From positions 62,001 through 126,000 of the forward strand of contig NZ_CP029257.1 of assembly GCF_024399415.1 (NCBI RefSeq): a stretch of DNA of 64,000 nucleotides, given 5' to 3'. The stretch's first letter is position 1. Every line of letters begins with the position of its first letter. A program made the translations under genes and the position numbers. Below are positions 16,269-24,659 of the stretch, piece after piece. This DNA comes from Streptococcus oralis. GTDB taxonomy: Bacteria > Bacillota > Bacilli > Lactobacillales > Streptococcaceae. The notes beneath the pieces were generated by a model, which saw nothing but the letters and a program-made list of their open reading frames with translations, was not told the DNA's origin and did no database searches.

Positions 16269-17037
16269 AAGCGTTACCTGCACTTTCTCCGATGGGTTGT
16301 GGGGCATAGGCCAGTCCTTGTGATTTATGGTAGGCGCAGGAGTATTTTGAGAATTTTTGCTCTACCAGCCCATATTTATCAAGGATATCCTGTAGCCATT
16401 GCGGTTTGTCACCAGGTGCCTTGATTTCCATGATGACCAGGTCGTCTTCTAAGAGAGGCAGGCCATTTTTGTCAGCAAATAGGCAGACCTGTTTATCACG
16501 ATAGATCAGGTTTTGGTCAAGAGTGACACGAATTTTCTGGTAGGGGAATCCTTGAATTTTCTTTTTTTCTTTTAGTGAAAAACGGTCATAAGAGATATAG
16601 ATACATGGTTTGAGAACCTCACTGTAGCGTTGGCGTAGCTTTTGTACCTCTGCTACCAGAAAGCTATCTTTGATCAGGCTTCCTCCCCACCCCTTAGTGA
16701 TGAGCTGGGTGATGGTATCTGACTGAGCTAGGACGCGGTGCTTATGACCGACACCGGTATCATCTTTGGACTTGATTTCTAGAAAGACGGGGCTGTCAGC
16801 GCTTGGTTGCGCGAGATAGGTCCGCATACGGATTTTTTCCTTCTTATGCTGATCCTGCAAGGATTCTTGGATGAGCTGAAAATCTTCTGTATCAAAGTAG
16901 ATATTGGAAATGGTCGAAGTCGGATAGTCGTCCTCGACGAGGTAGTCTTTCAAATCTTCTATTAAATCCTGTAGGTCTGTTTTAGAGACCAGGTACTTGG
17001 TTTCGATCCGTTCAAAGCTTGTTTCTAGGGGTTTCAT
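16261..17037 (-). CDS. VTC-domain (polyphosphate-polymerase-like) protein
   Basis: 258 residues of the triphosphate-tunnel fold that makes polyphosphate in yeast VTC. Basic and acidic tunnel residues are visible: FERIETKYLV (about 6-15), ISNIYFDTEDFQLI, KIRMRTY, VFLEIKSKDDTGVGHKHR, YISYDRFSL and a closing VIMEIKAPG. No membrane segment is present, so activity at the membrane would need the coupled DUF4956 protein. Start ATG 17037 with AAAGGAG upstream. Bacterial members are mostly unproven as polymerases. It is divergent from the beta-helix lipoprotein at 17239. Confidence 0.87.
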   Translation of the reverse strand: MKPLETSFERIETKYLVSKTDLQDLIEDLKDYLVEDDYPTSTISNIYFDTEDFQLIQESLQDQHKKEKIRMRTYLAQPSADSPVFLEIKSKDDTGVGHKHRVLAQSDTITQLITKGWGGSLIKDSFLVAEVQKLRQRYSEVLKPCIYISYDRFSLKEKKKIQGFPYQKIRVTLDQNLIYRDKQVCLFADKNGLPLLEDDLVIMEIKAPGDKPQWLQDILDKYGLVEQKFSKYSCAYHKSQGLAYAPQPIGESAGNAYV

Positions 17038-17148
17038 AAGCAATTTCTCCTTTAGATAAATCATAGATTAAACAAGGTAAACTTGCTTGGAACAAGTCTA
17101 GAGGACATTTCTAAAAGTTTTATTAAGCGAAACTTAACTGAAACTGAA

Positions 17149-17165
17149 TTTAAGGAAACTTTCAG
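17149..17165 (+). promoter_or_regulatory. CiaR-box-like direct repeat
   Basis: TTTAAG-GAAAC-TTTCAG has the TTTAAG-N5-TTTAAG layout of the streptococcal CiaR site with one mismatch. It lies in the 201-base divergent region between the VTC gene and the lipoprotein, which also has several GAAACT repeats (17129-17165). Confidence 0.35.
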
Positions 17166-17238
17166 AAAAGTTTTAGTTTTGTTTCAGGAATCTTCTGTAG
17201 ACTGTCTAGCTATATCATACGAAGGAGAGGAAAAAGGC

Positions 17239-18474
17239 ATGAAATCAAAAAAATGGACCCTACTCGTAACGAGTTTAACGGCAATGGTGCTGATGGCAGC
17301 ATGTGCCCAGTCAACAACTACATCCAATACCAATGCAACGACAAATAGTGCCACAACAACTGCAACAAAGACAAACCAATCATCCTATTTTACAGAGAAG
17401 GACTATGATACTTCTTATGATGAAAGCACAGCTTCTAAGATTGAGTTATCTGGCTCATCTGCAAACGTCTCTGGAGATGGGGTGACAGTCTCTGAATCAA
17501 CAGTGACCATCACAAACTCTGGAACCTATGTGATTTCAGGTCAGTCTGACGGAGTGCAGATCAAGGTCGAGGCAGATAAGTCGGCAGATGTTCACCTAGT
17601 CTTAAAAGGTGCGACTATGACCAATACTAATGCAGCGATATCTGCGACATCAGCTGGCCATGTCTACTTGACTCTAGCAGAGGGAACCACCAACAGTCTC
17701 TCTGACTCAAGCTCTAACAGCGACGAAAAAGCAGACGCAGCTCTCTTTTCTAAGGTGGATTTGACCATCAACGGGAAAGGAACTCTCAATGTAGATGGCA
17801 AGAAGAACAACGGGATCAAGGCTAATGACACTCTCCACATCACGGGTGGCACCTATAACATCACAGCAGTTGGCGATGCCTTTAATGTCAATGATGAACT
17901 CAACATCACTGGTACGACCATGACCATCGATGTCAAGGAAGATGGTGTCAAAGTTGATAATGATGAGGATACTTCAGTCGGGACCATGTACCTATCCAAC
18001 AACAACATCACCGTCACAGCAGGAGATGATGGCATCCACGCTTCTGGAGACCTGGTTATCGATAGTGGTACCTACACCGTCAAGAATTCGACAGAAGGAC
18101 TTGAAGGTAAGTCCATCACTATCAACGGTGGGGACATTAGCATCTATTCGACAGATGATGGAGTCAACGCAGCTAATAAAAACGCCCAACAGAGTGAAAT
18201 CTTCTTCACCATGAACGGTGGGAGCCTGACAGTAGAAGTCGGCCAAGGAGACACAGATCCAATCGACTCGAACGGTAATATCACAGTTACAGGCGGAACC
18301 ATTAAAATGACTGGTCAAACAGGTTTTGACTTTGATGGAACTGCGACCTACACAGGTGGAGATATCTATCTCAACGGCGAAAAACAAACGGAAATCGTCA
18401 ACTCTATGCCTGGAGGCGGAGGACCAAATGGAGGCCCTCAAGGTGGTGGTCCAGCCCCTGGCGGACAAGGATAA
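17239..18474 (+). CDS. Cthe_2159-type (DUF4353) beta-helix carbohydrate-binding lipoprotein
   Basis: 411 residues. A lipoprotein signal peptide with lipobox LMAAC (cysteine about 24) and a Ser/Thr-rich linker precede a long right-handed beta-helix with repeated ING/ITGGT turns. Examples are LTINGKGTLNVDGKKNNGIK, TLHITGGTYNITAVGDAFNV and SITINGGDISIYSTDDGVNA. The C-terminus is Gly/Pro-rich (PGGGGPNGGPQGGGPAPGGQ). DUF4353/Cthe_2159 domains bind calcium and acidic polysaccharides. Start ATG 17239 follows GAAGGAGAGG. Its divergence from the VTC/DUF4956 pair repeats a combination seen in other Firmicutes and suggests a shared envelope function. Confidence 0.85.
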   Translation: MKSKKWTLLVTSLTAMVLMAACAQSTTTSNTNATTNSATTTATKTNQSSYFTEKDYDTSYDESTASKIELSGSSANVSGDGVTVSESTVTITNSGTYVISGQSDGVQIKVEADKSADVHLVLKGATMTNTNAAISATSAGHVYLTLAEGTTNSLSDSSSNSDEKADAALFSKVDLTINGKGTLNVDGKKNNGIKANDTLHITGGTYNITAVGDAFNVNDELNITGTTMTIDVKEDGVKVDNDEDTSVGTMYLSNNNITVTAGDDGIHASGDLVIDSGTYTVKNSTEGLEGKSITINGGDISIYSTDDGVNAANKNAQQSEIFFTMNGGSLTVEVGQGDTDPIDSNGNITVTGGTIKMTGQTGFDFDGTATYTGGDIYLNGEKQTEIVNSMPGGGGPNGGPQGGGPAPGGQG

Positions 18475-18475
18475 A

Positions 18476-18514
18476 AAAGAATCTCCTTTCTCGAAAGAGA
18501 AGGGAGAGTTTTTG
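18476..18514 (+). terminator. Terminator after the lipoprotein
   Basis: TCTCCTTTCTC and GAGAAGGGAGA pair around GAAA, followed by GTTTTTG. Confidence 0.85.
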
Positions 18515-18535
18515 TGTTTGAGAGATGGATTGTAG

Positions 18536-18685
18536 CTAAAACAACTCCCAATTAGGTCTTGAAAATTTCTTAGTCTGTTTCATATAAAAATGAGTAAAAT
18601 GAATTTCCATCGCCAAGGTCATTAGAGTTGCGATAGCAATGACGATGGTTGGATTGGCTGAGAAGAGTAGAGGAAGAATAGGCCT
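18536..18685 (-). pseudogene. Possible C-terminal remnant of a membrane protein
   Basis: An open frame of 49 codons without a start reads a hydrophobic segment (LFSANPTIVIAIATLMTLAM) and a plausible tail (KQTKKFSRPNWELF) before its stop. It looks like the surviving end of an inner-membrane protein. The family is not recognised and chance cannot be excluded. Confidence 0.3.
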
Positions 18686-18767
18686 TTAAAAAGTGGACAG
18701 GAAAGACCATTTCGGAGTATCGAGAAGAGATTTAGAAACAGCTCTAAAAGCAATAGCTATCCATTAT

Positions 18768-18802
18768 AAGCATCAGATAATAATGTCTGGTGCTTTATTT
18801 TT
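18768..18802 (+). terminator. Terminator upstream of the ABC exporter operon
   Basis: AAGCATCAGA (18768-18777) pairs with TCTGGTGCTT (18786-18795), followed by TATTTTTT. No intact gene precedes it on this strand nearby, which supports loss of an upstream gene. Confidence 0.75.
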
Positions 18803-18823
18803 TAAAGAATTCAGATTTTTCTC

Positions 18824-18885
18824 TTGACAAGTGAGTAAGCACTCACTATAATAGGTTTATATTTAGTAAGTGAGCAATCACTCAC
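18824..18885 (+). promoter_or_regulatory. Exporter promoter with twin TetR-type operators
   Basis: TTGACA (18824-18829) and TATAAT (18847-18852) have a 17-base spacer that is itself a palindrome, GTGAGTAAGCACTCAC (18831-18846). A second near-identical copy, GTGAGCAATCACTCAC, lies at 18870-18885, 39 bases downstream. The TetR-family gene at the operon end is the obvious ligand, giving tight autoregulation. Confidence 0.88.
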
Positions 18886-18899
18886 CAAGGAGGAAGTAA

Positions 18900-19616
18900 A
18901 TGAAAACATTACTACATTTACAAGATTTAGATAAGTCTTTTGGTCGTCAAATGGTTTTGAATCATATCAGCTTTGAATTGCAGCCGGGAGAAATTATAGG
19001 TTTAATTGGTCCGTCTGGTGCTGGTAAATCAACTATGATTAAGACCATGTTAGGGATGGAAAAAGCTGACGGAGGGGTTGCTTTGGTATTGGGTCATACT
19101 ATGCCCAATCGCCATATTTTAGGAGATATTGGCTATATGGCCCAATCAGATGCTTTATACGAGACCTTGTCAGGCCAAGAAAATCTGGAATTTTTTGGTC
19201 AGCTAAAGGGGCTTTCTAAAAAAGACCTAAAGGCGGAAATTGCTTATATAGCTCAAGTAGTAGATCTGACAGACTACTTAAACAAGGCGGTATCTGGTTA
19301 TTCTGGAGGAATGAAACGGCGTTTGTCACTGGCTATCGCGCTTTTAGGAAATCCTCAACTCTTGATTTTGGACGAACCGACAGTTGGAATTGACCCTTCT
19401 CTTCGAAAGAAAATCTGGAAAGAATTATTCGCGCTTAGAGACAATGGGGTAGGGATATTAGTTACTACCCATGTTATGGATGAAGCAGAGTTGGCGGATA
19501 AGGTCGGCTTATTATTAGGCGGAAAAATCATTGCTTTTGATACACCGCAACACTTAAAAGAAAGTTATCAAGTTTCAAGTATTGAAGAAGTATTTTTAAA
19601 AGCAGAAGGTGAGTAA
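18900..19616 (+). CDS. ABC transporter ATP-binding protein (drug/antimicrobial exporter type)
   Basis: 238-residue ATPase energising the permease that follows. Walker A GPSGAGKST (about 39-47), Q-loop at MAQSD, signature YSGGMKRR, Walker B LLILDEPTVGID and H-loop VTTHVMDEAE are all intact. The sequence is of the ABC-2/DrrA type. The end overlaps the permease start by eight bases (19609-19616). AAGGAGG precedes ATG 18900. Expression is presumably repressed by the TetR protein encoded third in the operon. Confidence 0.93.
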   Translation: MKTLLHLQDLDKSFGRQMVLNHISFELQPGEIIGLIGPSGAGKSTMIKTMLGMEKADGGVALVLGHTMPNRHILGDIGYMAQSDALYETLSGQENLEFFGQLKGLSKKDLKAEIAYIAQVVDLTDYLNKAVSGYSGGMKRRLSLAIALLGNPQLLILDEPTVGIDPSLRKKIWKELFALRDNGVGILVTTHVMDEAELADKVGLLLGGKIIAFDTPQHLKESYQVSSIEEVFLKAEGE

Positions 19617-20700
19617 AATGAGAACAATAGCGATTGCAAAAAAAGTCATCAAAGAATTACTTCGTGACAAACGAACTCTAGCCCTGATGTTTATAGCACC
19701 TGTTTTTATCATGTGGTTGATGAACCTCATGTTTTCAGCTAGTACAACCGTGAATGTCAAGTTAGCAACACAGGATCTACCAACTGGTTTGGTAACGAAA
19801 ATGGATGAGCTCGATCATGTGGACGTCGAGACTTATCAAGGCTTAGATCAAGCCAAAGAAGCGCTAGCAAATGAAAAAGTCGATGCTGTGATTTCTTATA
19901 AAGACGGTGAGTACCAGGTCGACTACGCAAACACAGACGCCTCCAAAACATCTATGATACGACAAGTGTTACGAACGAGTATCGCCAGTGAAGGCACCGA
20001 TCAGTTAGTATCTCGTGTTAAACAAGCTCTTCCACAATTGGACTCGGACGCAAAAACACCAGAAATCAAGGAGTCTTACCAGTATGGAGATGAAAATACA
20101 AGCTTCTTTACCAGTATGATTCCGGTTTTGATAGGTTTTGTAGTTTTCTTCTTTGTCTTTTTGATTTCAGGTATGGCGCTTTTGAAAGAGCGCACCAGTG
20201 GAACACTAGAACGTTTGTTAGCAACACCAGTGAAACGATCTGAAATCGTCTATGGCTATATGTTGTCTTACGGTATTATTGCGATTTTTCAAACGGCAGT
20301 TGTCGTTTTAGCAGCAATTTGGCTACTAGATGTAGAAGTTGTAGGAAGTATTTTAAATGTTATAATAGTTAATGTGGTACTGGCTCTTGTAGCACTAGCT
20401 TTTGGAATTCTCTTGTCTACTCTAGCAAAATCAGAATTCCAAATGATGCAATTTATTCCTCTCGTGATTATGCCCCAACTTTTTTTCTCAGGAATTATTC
20501 CATTGTCATCCATGGGAGAATGGGCTCTAACTGTGGGGAAATTTTTGCCATTAACCTATTCTGGTGATGCAATAAGCCAGATTATTCTTTACGGGCACAA
20601 TCTTGGTGATATTTTGTCAAATCTTGGTGTTTTAATGATTTTCTTGATCATTTTAACAATTCTCAATATTGTTGGATTGCGTCGTTATCGTAAAGTTTAG
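19609..20700 (+). CDS. ABC-2 type permease
   Basis: 363 residues. One N-terminal membrane helix (about 22-40), a large extracytoplasmic loop (about 41-165) and five C-terminal helices follow the ABC2_membrane_3/YhgE-like layout. The ERTSGTLERLLATPVKRSEI segment after the second helix is the family hallmark that couples to the ATPase. With the upstream ATPase it forms a complete exporter. The substrate is unknown; TetR control suggests a toxic compound. Confidence 0.92.
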   Translation: MSKMRTIAIAKKVIKELLRDKRTLALMFIAPVFIMWLMNLMFSASTTVNVKLATQDLPTGLVTKMDELDHVDVETYQGLDQAKEALANEKVDAVISYKDGEYQVDYANTDASKTSMIRQVLRTSIASEGTDQLVSRVKQALPQLDSDAKTPEIKESYQYGDENTSFFTSMIPVLIGFVVFFFVFLISGMALLKERTSGTLERLLATPVKRSEIVYGYMLSYGIIAIFQTAVVVLAAIWLLDVEVVGSILNVIIVNVVLALVALAFGILLSTLAKSEFQMMQFIPLVIMPQLFFSGIIPLSSMGEWALTVGKFLPLTYSGDAISQIILYGHNLGDILSNLGVLMIFLIILTILNIVGLRRYRKV

Positions 20701-20739
20701 AAATCAACATAAATAATGCTAAAAAGGTGTGAAGATTAG

Positions 20740-21363
20740 ATGGATAAGACTGTTTTTGAATCGTTTGAAGATTACTTAGAAGAAGCGAATTACCCTCAAG
20801 GAAAGAAAAAAATCATGCAGGCAGCAGTGGATCTCATATCAACCAGGAGTTACCATGGGACCTCAACTCTTCACATAGCTGAGCGTGCTGGACTAAGCCA
20901 GGCAACTTTGTTTAAGTATTTTAAGACGAAGGATGATCTACTGACGGCTATTTTACATCCTGTAGTCCCAAGCATTTTCGGTAGTTTTTTTGAGGAACTC
21001 TTAGCTTTTGAAACGACAGAAGAGAGGGTTCGTTATCTCGTCCACGATCGTATGAGCTATCTCAAAAAAAATCGTGCTTTGATGAAAATCATTCTGCAGG
21101 AGAGTTTTTCAAATAAGAAACTAAAAAATGAACAGATTTTTATCTGGAATGCTATTCAAGATAAACTTCGAGTGCTTCATAAGGAATTGCTAGCAGATCC
21201 ACGTGTAAATCCAGAGATAACGATTCCTCAAATGGTTCGTATTTGTGTTGGTCCATTGTTGGCTTACTTCGCTCAACTTTATATCGTTAGCGACAACGGA
21301 GAAATAAAGGAAGAGGACCTAGACTTATTAGAAAAACAGATTTTGGGTGCTTTGTGGAAATAG
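20740..21363 (+). CDS. TetR/AcrR-family repressor
   Basis: 207 residues. The N-terminal helix-turn-helix covers about 20-66 (IMQAAVDLISTRSYHGTSTL, then AERAGLSQATLFKYFKTKDD), followed by a helical ligand-binding domain. It is the third gene of the exporter operon, 39 bases after the permease. The two GTGAG...CTCAC palindromes at the operon promoter are its likely sites, so it would repress itself and the exporter until a ligand binds. Confidence 0.92.
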   Translation: MDKTVFESFEDYLEEANYPQGKKKIMQAAVDLISTRSYHGTSTLHIAERAGLSQATLFKYFKTKDDLLTAILHPVVPSIFGSFFEELLAFETTEERVRYLVHDRMSYLKKNRALMKIILQESFSNKKLKNEQIFIWNAIQDKLRVLHKELLADPRVNPEITIPQMVRICVGPLLAYFAQLYIVSDNGEIKEEDLDLLEKQILGALWK

Positions 21364-21594
21364 AGTAGGCCTAGACAAAATGGAGGCTAGATTCTATTGG
21401 TTTGGCTTCTTGCACAAGATAATATAAAAGGGTATATATTGCCTGATGCAGATTCGTGCTTTTTTATTGTTGAATTTGCTATTTTGGTGATAGTTCTCAA
21501 TCACTTTACTAAAACAGAAACCGACCTCTCCAGCAGAGCAACGATTTCTTAAATGTATGGAAGAGGAGTTTTCTGGCTTGCTAAAGACAACTCC

Positions 21595-21622
21595 TTGACA
21601 CTTCGTCAGCTTTTGATACAAT
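21595..21622 (+). promoter_or_regulatory. Promoter of the nucleoside phosphorylase gene
   Basis: TTGACA (21595-21600), 16-base spacer, TACAAT (21617-21622). The ribosome site GAGGAGGTG lies directly before ATG 21648. The preceding 230 bases hold no recognisable gene. Confidence 0.8.
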
Positions 21623-21647
21623 AGTACAAAATTAGAGGAGGTGGGCT

Positions 21648-22412
21648 ATGATTCAGAAACATGCGATTCCCATTTTGGAGTTTGATGACAATCCCCAGGC
21701 GGTCCTTATGCCAACACATGAGGGATTGGACTTAAAGTTGCCAAAAAAGTGCATCTATGCATTTTTGGAGGAAGAGATTGACCGCTACGCTCAGGAAGCA
21801 GGAGCGGACTGTGTTGGTGAGTTCGTTTCTGCCACCAAGGCTTATCCAGTCTATGTCATCAACTACAAGGGTGAGACGATTTGTCTAACCCAGGCGCCCG
21901 TGGGTTCTGCCCCAGCTGCCCAGTTTATGGATTGGTTGATTGGCTATGGTGTGGAGCAAATCATTTCCACTGGAACCTGTGGCGTCCTAGCCGATATAGA
22001 GGAAAATGCCTTTCTCGTCCCTGTTCGCGCTCTGCGAGATGAGGGGACCAGCTACCATTATGTAGCGCCTTCTCGTTATATGGAGATGCAGATTGAGGCT
22101 GTCTCTGCCATTGAGCAAGTTTTGGAGCAAAGAGGCATTCCTTATGAGGAAGTTATGACCTGGACGACAGATGGTTTTTACCGAGAGACGGCTGAAAAGG
22201 TTGCCTATCGCAAGGAAGAAGGCTGCGCTGTTGTGGAAATGGAGTGCTCGGCTCTTGCGGCAGTGGCTCAGCTACGTGGTGTTGTCTGGGGAGAATTGCT
22301 CTTTACTGCAGATTCCTTAGCGGATCTGGACAACTACGACAGTCGTGACTGGGGCTCAGAAGCTTTTGATAAGGCACTCGAACTCTGTCTTGCCATTGTG
22401 CACCACATGTGA
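21648..22412 (+). CDS. Nucleoside phosphorylase (PNP/UDP family)
   Basis: 254 residues. It should split nucleosides (uridine or a purine nucleoside) with phosphate, for salvage. Visible family parts: ICLTQAPVGSAPAAQFMDWL (about 83-102), IISTGTCGVL with the phosphate-binding loop, and VVEMECSALAAVAQLRG, the ribose-binding MEC motif. The strong ribosome site and promoter make it the first gene; the K+ transporter gene begins 33 bases after its stop. Substrate specificity is not resolved. Confidence 0.87.
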   Translation: MIQKHAIPILEFDDNPQAVLMPTHEGLDLKLPKKCIYAFLEEEIDRYAQEAGADCVGEFVSATKAYPVYVINYKGETICLTQAPVGSAPAAQFMDWLIGYGVEQIISTGTCGVLADIEENAFLVPVRALRDEGTSYHYVAPSRYMEMQIEAVSAIEQVLEQRGIPYEEVMTWTTDGFYRETAEKVAYRKEEGCAVVEMECSALAAVAQLRGVVWGELLFTADSLADLDNYDSRDWGSEAFDKALELCLAIVHHM

Positions 22413-22445
22413 GTGTTCTGACTGTTTTTATGGTAGAATGTAGTT

Positions 22446-23825
22446 ATGTTATTCAAATCTTTTTTGGAAAAAATCAAGACGATACTGGGACGCTTGTCGC
22501 CAGCCCGTCGCATCTTTTTAAGTTTTGCCCTAGTAATCTTCTTGGGTTCTCTCCTTTTAAGTCTCCCCTTTGTGCAAGCAGAAACGTCACAAGCGACCTA
22601 CTTTGACCATCTCTTTACGACCGTGTCCATGGTCTGTGTGACAGGGCTTTTCACTCTGCCAGTGGCTTCGACTTATAATATCTGGGGCCAGTTGATCTGT
22701 ATGCTCTTGATCCAGATTGGCGGTTTGGGTCTCATGACCTTTATCGGAATCTTTTATATCCAAGGCAAGCAAAAGCTCAGTCTTCGTGGTCGTGAGACTA
22801 TTCAAGAAAGTTTCAGTTATGGAGAAACCCAGTCTCTAAAGGATTTCATCCGTTCAATCTTTCTGACGACGTTTCTAGTGGAAGGGCTCGGAGCCTTTCT
22901 CTTGAGTTTCCGCTTTATTCCTGAATTTGGCTGGGGACGAGGGATTTTAACCTCTATCTTTTTGGCTGTTTCAGCTTTTTGCAATGCTGGATTTGATAAT
23001 TTTGGGAGTACGAGTTTGGTAGCCTTTCAAACGGACCCCTTGATCAATCTAGTGATTGCAGGTTTGATTATCACGGGTGGTCTAGGATTTATGGTCTGGT
23101 TTGACCTAGCGACCCAGTTTGGGAAGAAGAAAAAACGCCGTCTTCGCTTTCATACCAAGCTGGTTCTCTTTTTAACGGCGGGAATTTTGCTCTTTGGAAC
23201 CGTATCGACTTTGTTCATCGAGTGGAACAATCCTGGAACGATTGGAAATCTCAGCGCTCCAGAGAAATTGCTGGTTAGTTTCTTTCAGACCGTCAGCATG
23301 AGAACGGCAGGTTTTGCTTCCATTGACTACACTCAGGCTCGACCAGTTACCTTGCTGATCTACATCTTGCAGATGTTTCTGGGCGGGGCACCTGGAGGGA
23401 CAGCAGGGGGGCTCAAGATTACGACCTTCTTTGTTTTGTTGGTCTTTGCCCGTAGCGAACTATTGGGCTTGCCTCATGCCAATGTGGCTCGGAGGACTAT
23501 TGAACCCCGAACCGTGCAAAAATCTTTCAGTGTCTTTATTATCTTCTTGCTGACCTTCTTGCTGGGCTTGATCCTGCTAGGGATAACAGCAGAGGGAAAT
23601 CCGCGTTTTATTTACCTCATGTTTGAGACCATTTCAGCCCTTGCGACAGTTGGGGTGACGGCAAATTTAACACCAGATCTAGGCAAGATAGCCCTCAGCA
23701 TCGTTATGTTGTTGATGTTTATCGGCCGTATTGGTCCCTTGACACTACTGGTCAGTGTAGCGGAATATCAGCCAGACAAGAAAGATACGATTCACTATAT
23801 GAAAGCAGATATCACTATCGGATAA
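22446..23825 (+). CDS. trkH: Potassium uptake membrane subunit (TrkH/KtrB family)
   Basis: 459 residues, about ten membrane helices with the four P-loop repeats of Trk/Ktr K+ channels; filter motifs include TVSMVCVTGLF (about 61-71), NAGFDNFGS, TVSMRTAGFASID and TVGVTANLTPD. With the RCK protein that follows it forms the low-affinity K+ system (SP_0078/SP_0079 in pneumococcus). No ribosome site precedes ATG 22446, and an extended -10, TGGTAGAAT, ends seven bases upstream, so a leaderless transcript is possible besides read-through from the phosphorylase. Confidence 0.93.
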   Translation: MLFKSFLEKIKTILGRLSPARRIFLSFALVIFLGSLLLSLPFVQAETSQATYFDHLFTTVSMVCVTGLFTLPVASTYNIWGQLICMLLIQIGGLGLMTFIGIFYIQGKQKLSLRGRETIQESFSYGETQSLKDFIRSIFLTTFLVEGLGAFLLSFRFIPEFGWGRGILTSIFLAVSAFCNAGFDNFGSTSLVAFQTDPLINLVIAGLIITGGLGFMVWFDLATQFGKKKKRRLRFHTKLVLFLTAGILLFGTVSTLFIEWNNPGTIGNLSAPEKLLVSFFQTVSMRTAGFASIDYTQARPVTLLIYILQMFLGGAPGGTAGGLKITTFFVLLVFARSELLGLPHANVARRTIEPRTVQKSFSVFIIFLLTFLLGLILLGITAEGNPRFIYLMFETISALATVGVTANLTPDLGKIALSIVMLLMFIGRIGPLTLLVSVAEYQPDKKDTIHYMKADITIG

Positions 23826-23838
23826 GAAAGGAAGAACG

Positions 23839-24504
23839 ATGTCAGATCGGACAATTGGAATTTTAGGCTTGGGAATTTTTGGGAGCAGTGTTTTGGCTGC
23901 CCTAGCCAAGCATGACATGAATATAATTGCTATTGATGACCACGAGGAACGCATTAATCAATTTGAACCTGTGCTGGCGCGTGGGGTAGTTGGAGATATC
24001 ACGGATGAAGAACTCCTTCTATCAGCGGGGATTGACACCTGTGATACCGTAGTTGTCGCAACGGGTGAAAATCTGGAGTCCAGTGTTCTCGCGGTTATGC
24101 ACTGCAAGAGTCTAGGAGTGCCGACTGTTATTGCCAAGGTCAAAAGTCATACAGCTAAAAAGGTTCTAGAAAAAATTGGCGCAGACGCAGTCATCTCACC
24201 AGAGTTTGAAATGGGACGCTCATTGGCACAGACCATCCTCTTTCATAACAGCGTAGACGTCTTTCAGCTGGACAAGAATGTATCGATTGTCGAGATGAAA
24301 ATCCCCCAATCATGGGTAGGTAAAAGCCTCAGTCAGTTGGATTTGCGTGGGCGATACAACCTCAACATACTTGGTTTTCGTGCCTACGAAAATGCTCCTC
24401 TGGATGTCCAATTCGGACCCAATGACCTCTTGCAGGCAGATGCCTACATCATGGCCGTCATTAATAACCAACATTTGGATACCTTGGCAGAGCTGACTGA
24501 GTAG
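23839..24504 (+). CDS. cabP: Potassium uptake regulatory subunit (TrkA/KtrA, CabP-like)
   Basis: 221 residues. RCK_N Rossmann domain (about 5-125) with the nucleotide-binding GLGIFGSSVL and the acidic AIDDHEERINQF, then an RCK_C domain (about 140-221). It gates TrkH according to NAD(H)/ATP. The pneumococcal orthologue, CabP, binds cyclic di-AMP and then releases TrkH, blocking K+ uptake; the same is expected here by homology. ATG 23839 with AAAGGAAG upstream, 13 bases after trkH. Confidence 0.92.
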   Translation: MSDRTIGILGLGIFGSSVLAALAKHDMNIIAIDDHEERINQFEPVLARGVVGDITDEELLLSAGIDTCDTVVVATGENLESSVLAVMHCKSLGVPTVIAKVKSHTAKKVLEKIGADAVISPEFEMGRSLAQTILFHNSVDVFQLDKNVSIVEMKIPQSWVGKSLSQLDLRGRYNLNILGFRAYENAPLDVQFGPNDLLQADAYIMAVINNQHLDTLAELTE

Positions 24505-24565
24505 AAGAGGAAGGGATACTCTCTTTCCAATAATTAACGAGTCAATATAAGTATTTTATAAGAGG

Positions 24566-24622
24566 GATTTAAGAAAAATTTTAACTTTTTCTTAATCCTT
24601 TTTAATTTTAGGAGATTATACT
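24566..24622 (+). promoter_or_regulatory. Adhesin promoter with phased TTAA repeats
   Basis: TTAA occurs at 24569, 24581, 24592 and 24602, that is every 10-12 bases. A -10 (TATACT, 24617-24622) follows. SaeR of Staphylococcus binds GTTAA-N6-GTTAA with an 11-base period, and the SaeR-like regulator of TCS08 is encoded just downstream at 26828. The region is also a diffuse inverted repeat (GATTTAAGAAAAA / TTTTTCTTAATC), so a trkA terminator is an alternative reading. Confidence 0.45.
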
Positions 24623-24659
24623 AGAGTCATCAAAAAAAGAAAACTCTAAGGAGAATCCT

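Larger units (their letters stand above)
18515..18823. other. Intergenic stretch with decayed coding sequence and a terminator
   Basis: Besides the possible gene remnant at 18536-18685 on the minus strand and the terminator at 18768-18802, nothing recognisable is present. A plus-strand reading near 18690-18735 (KKWTGKTISEYREEI, then stop) also looks like leftover coding sequence, so this spot seems to have lost genes. Confidence 0.4.
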
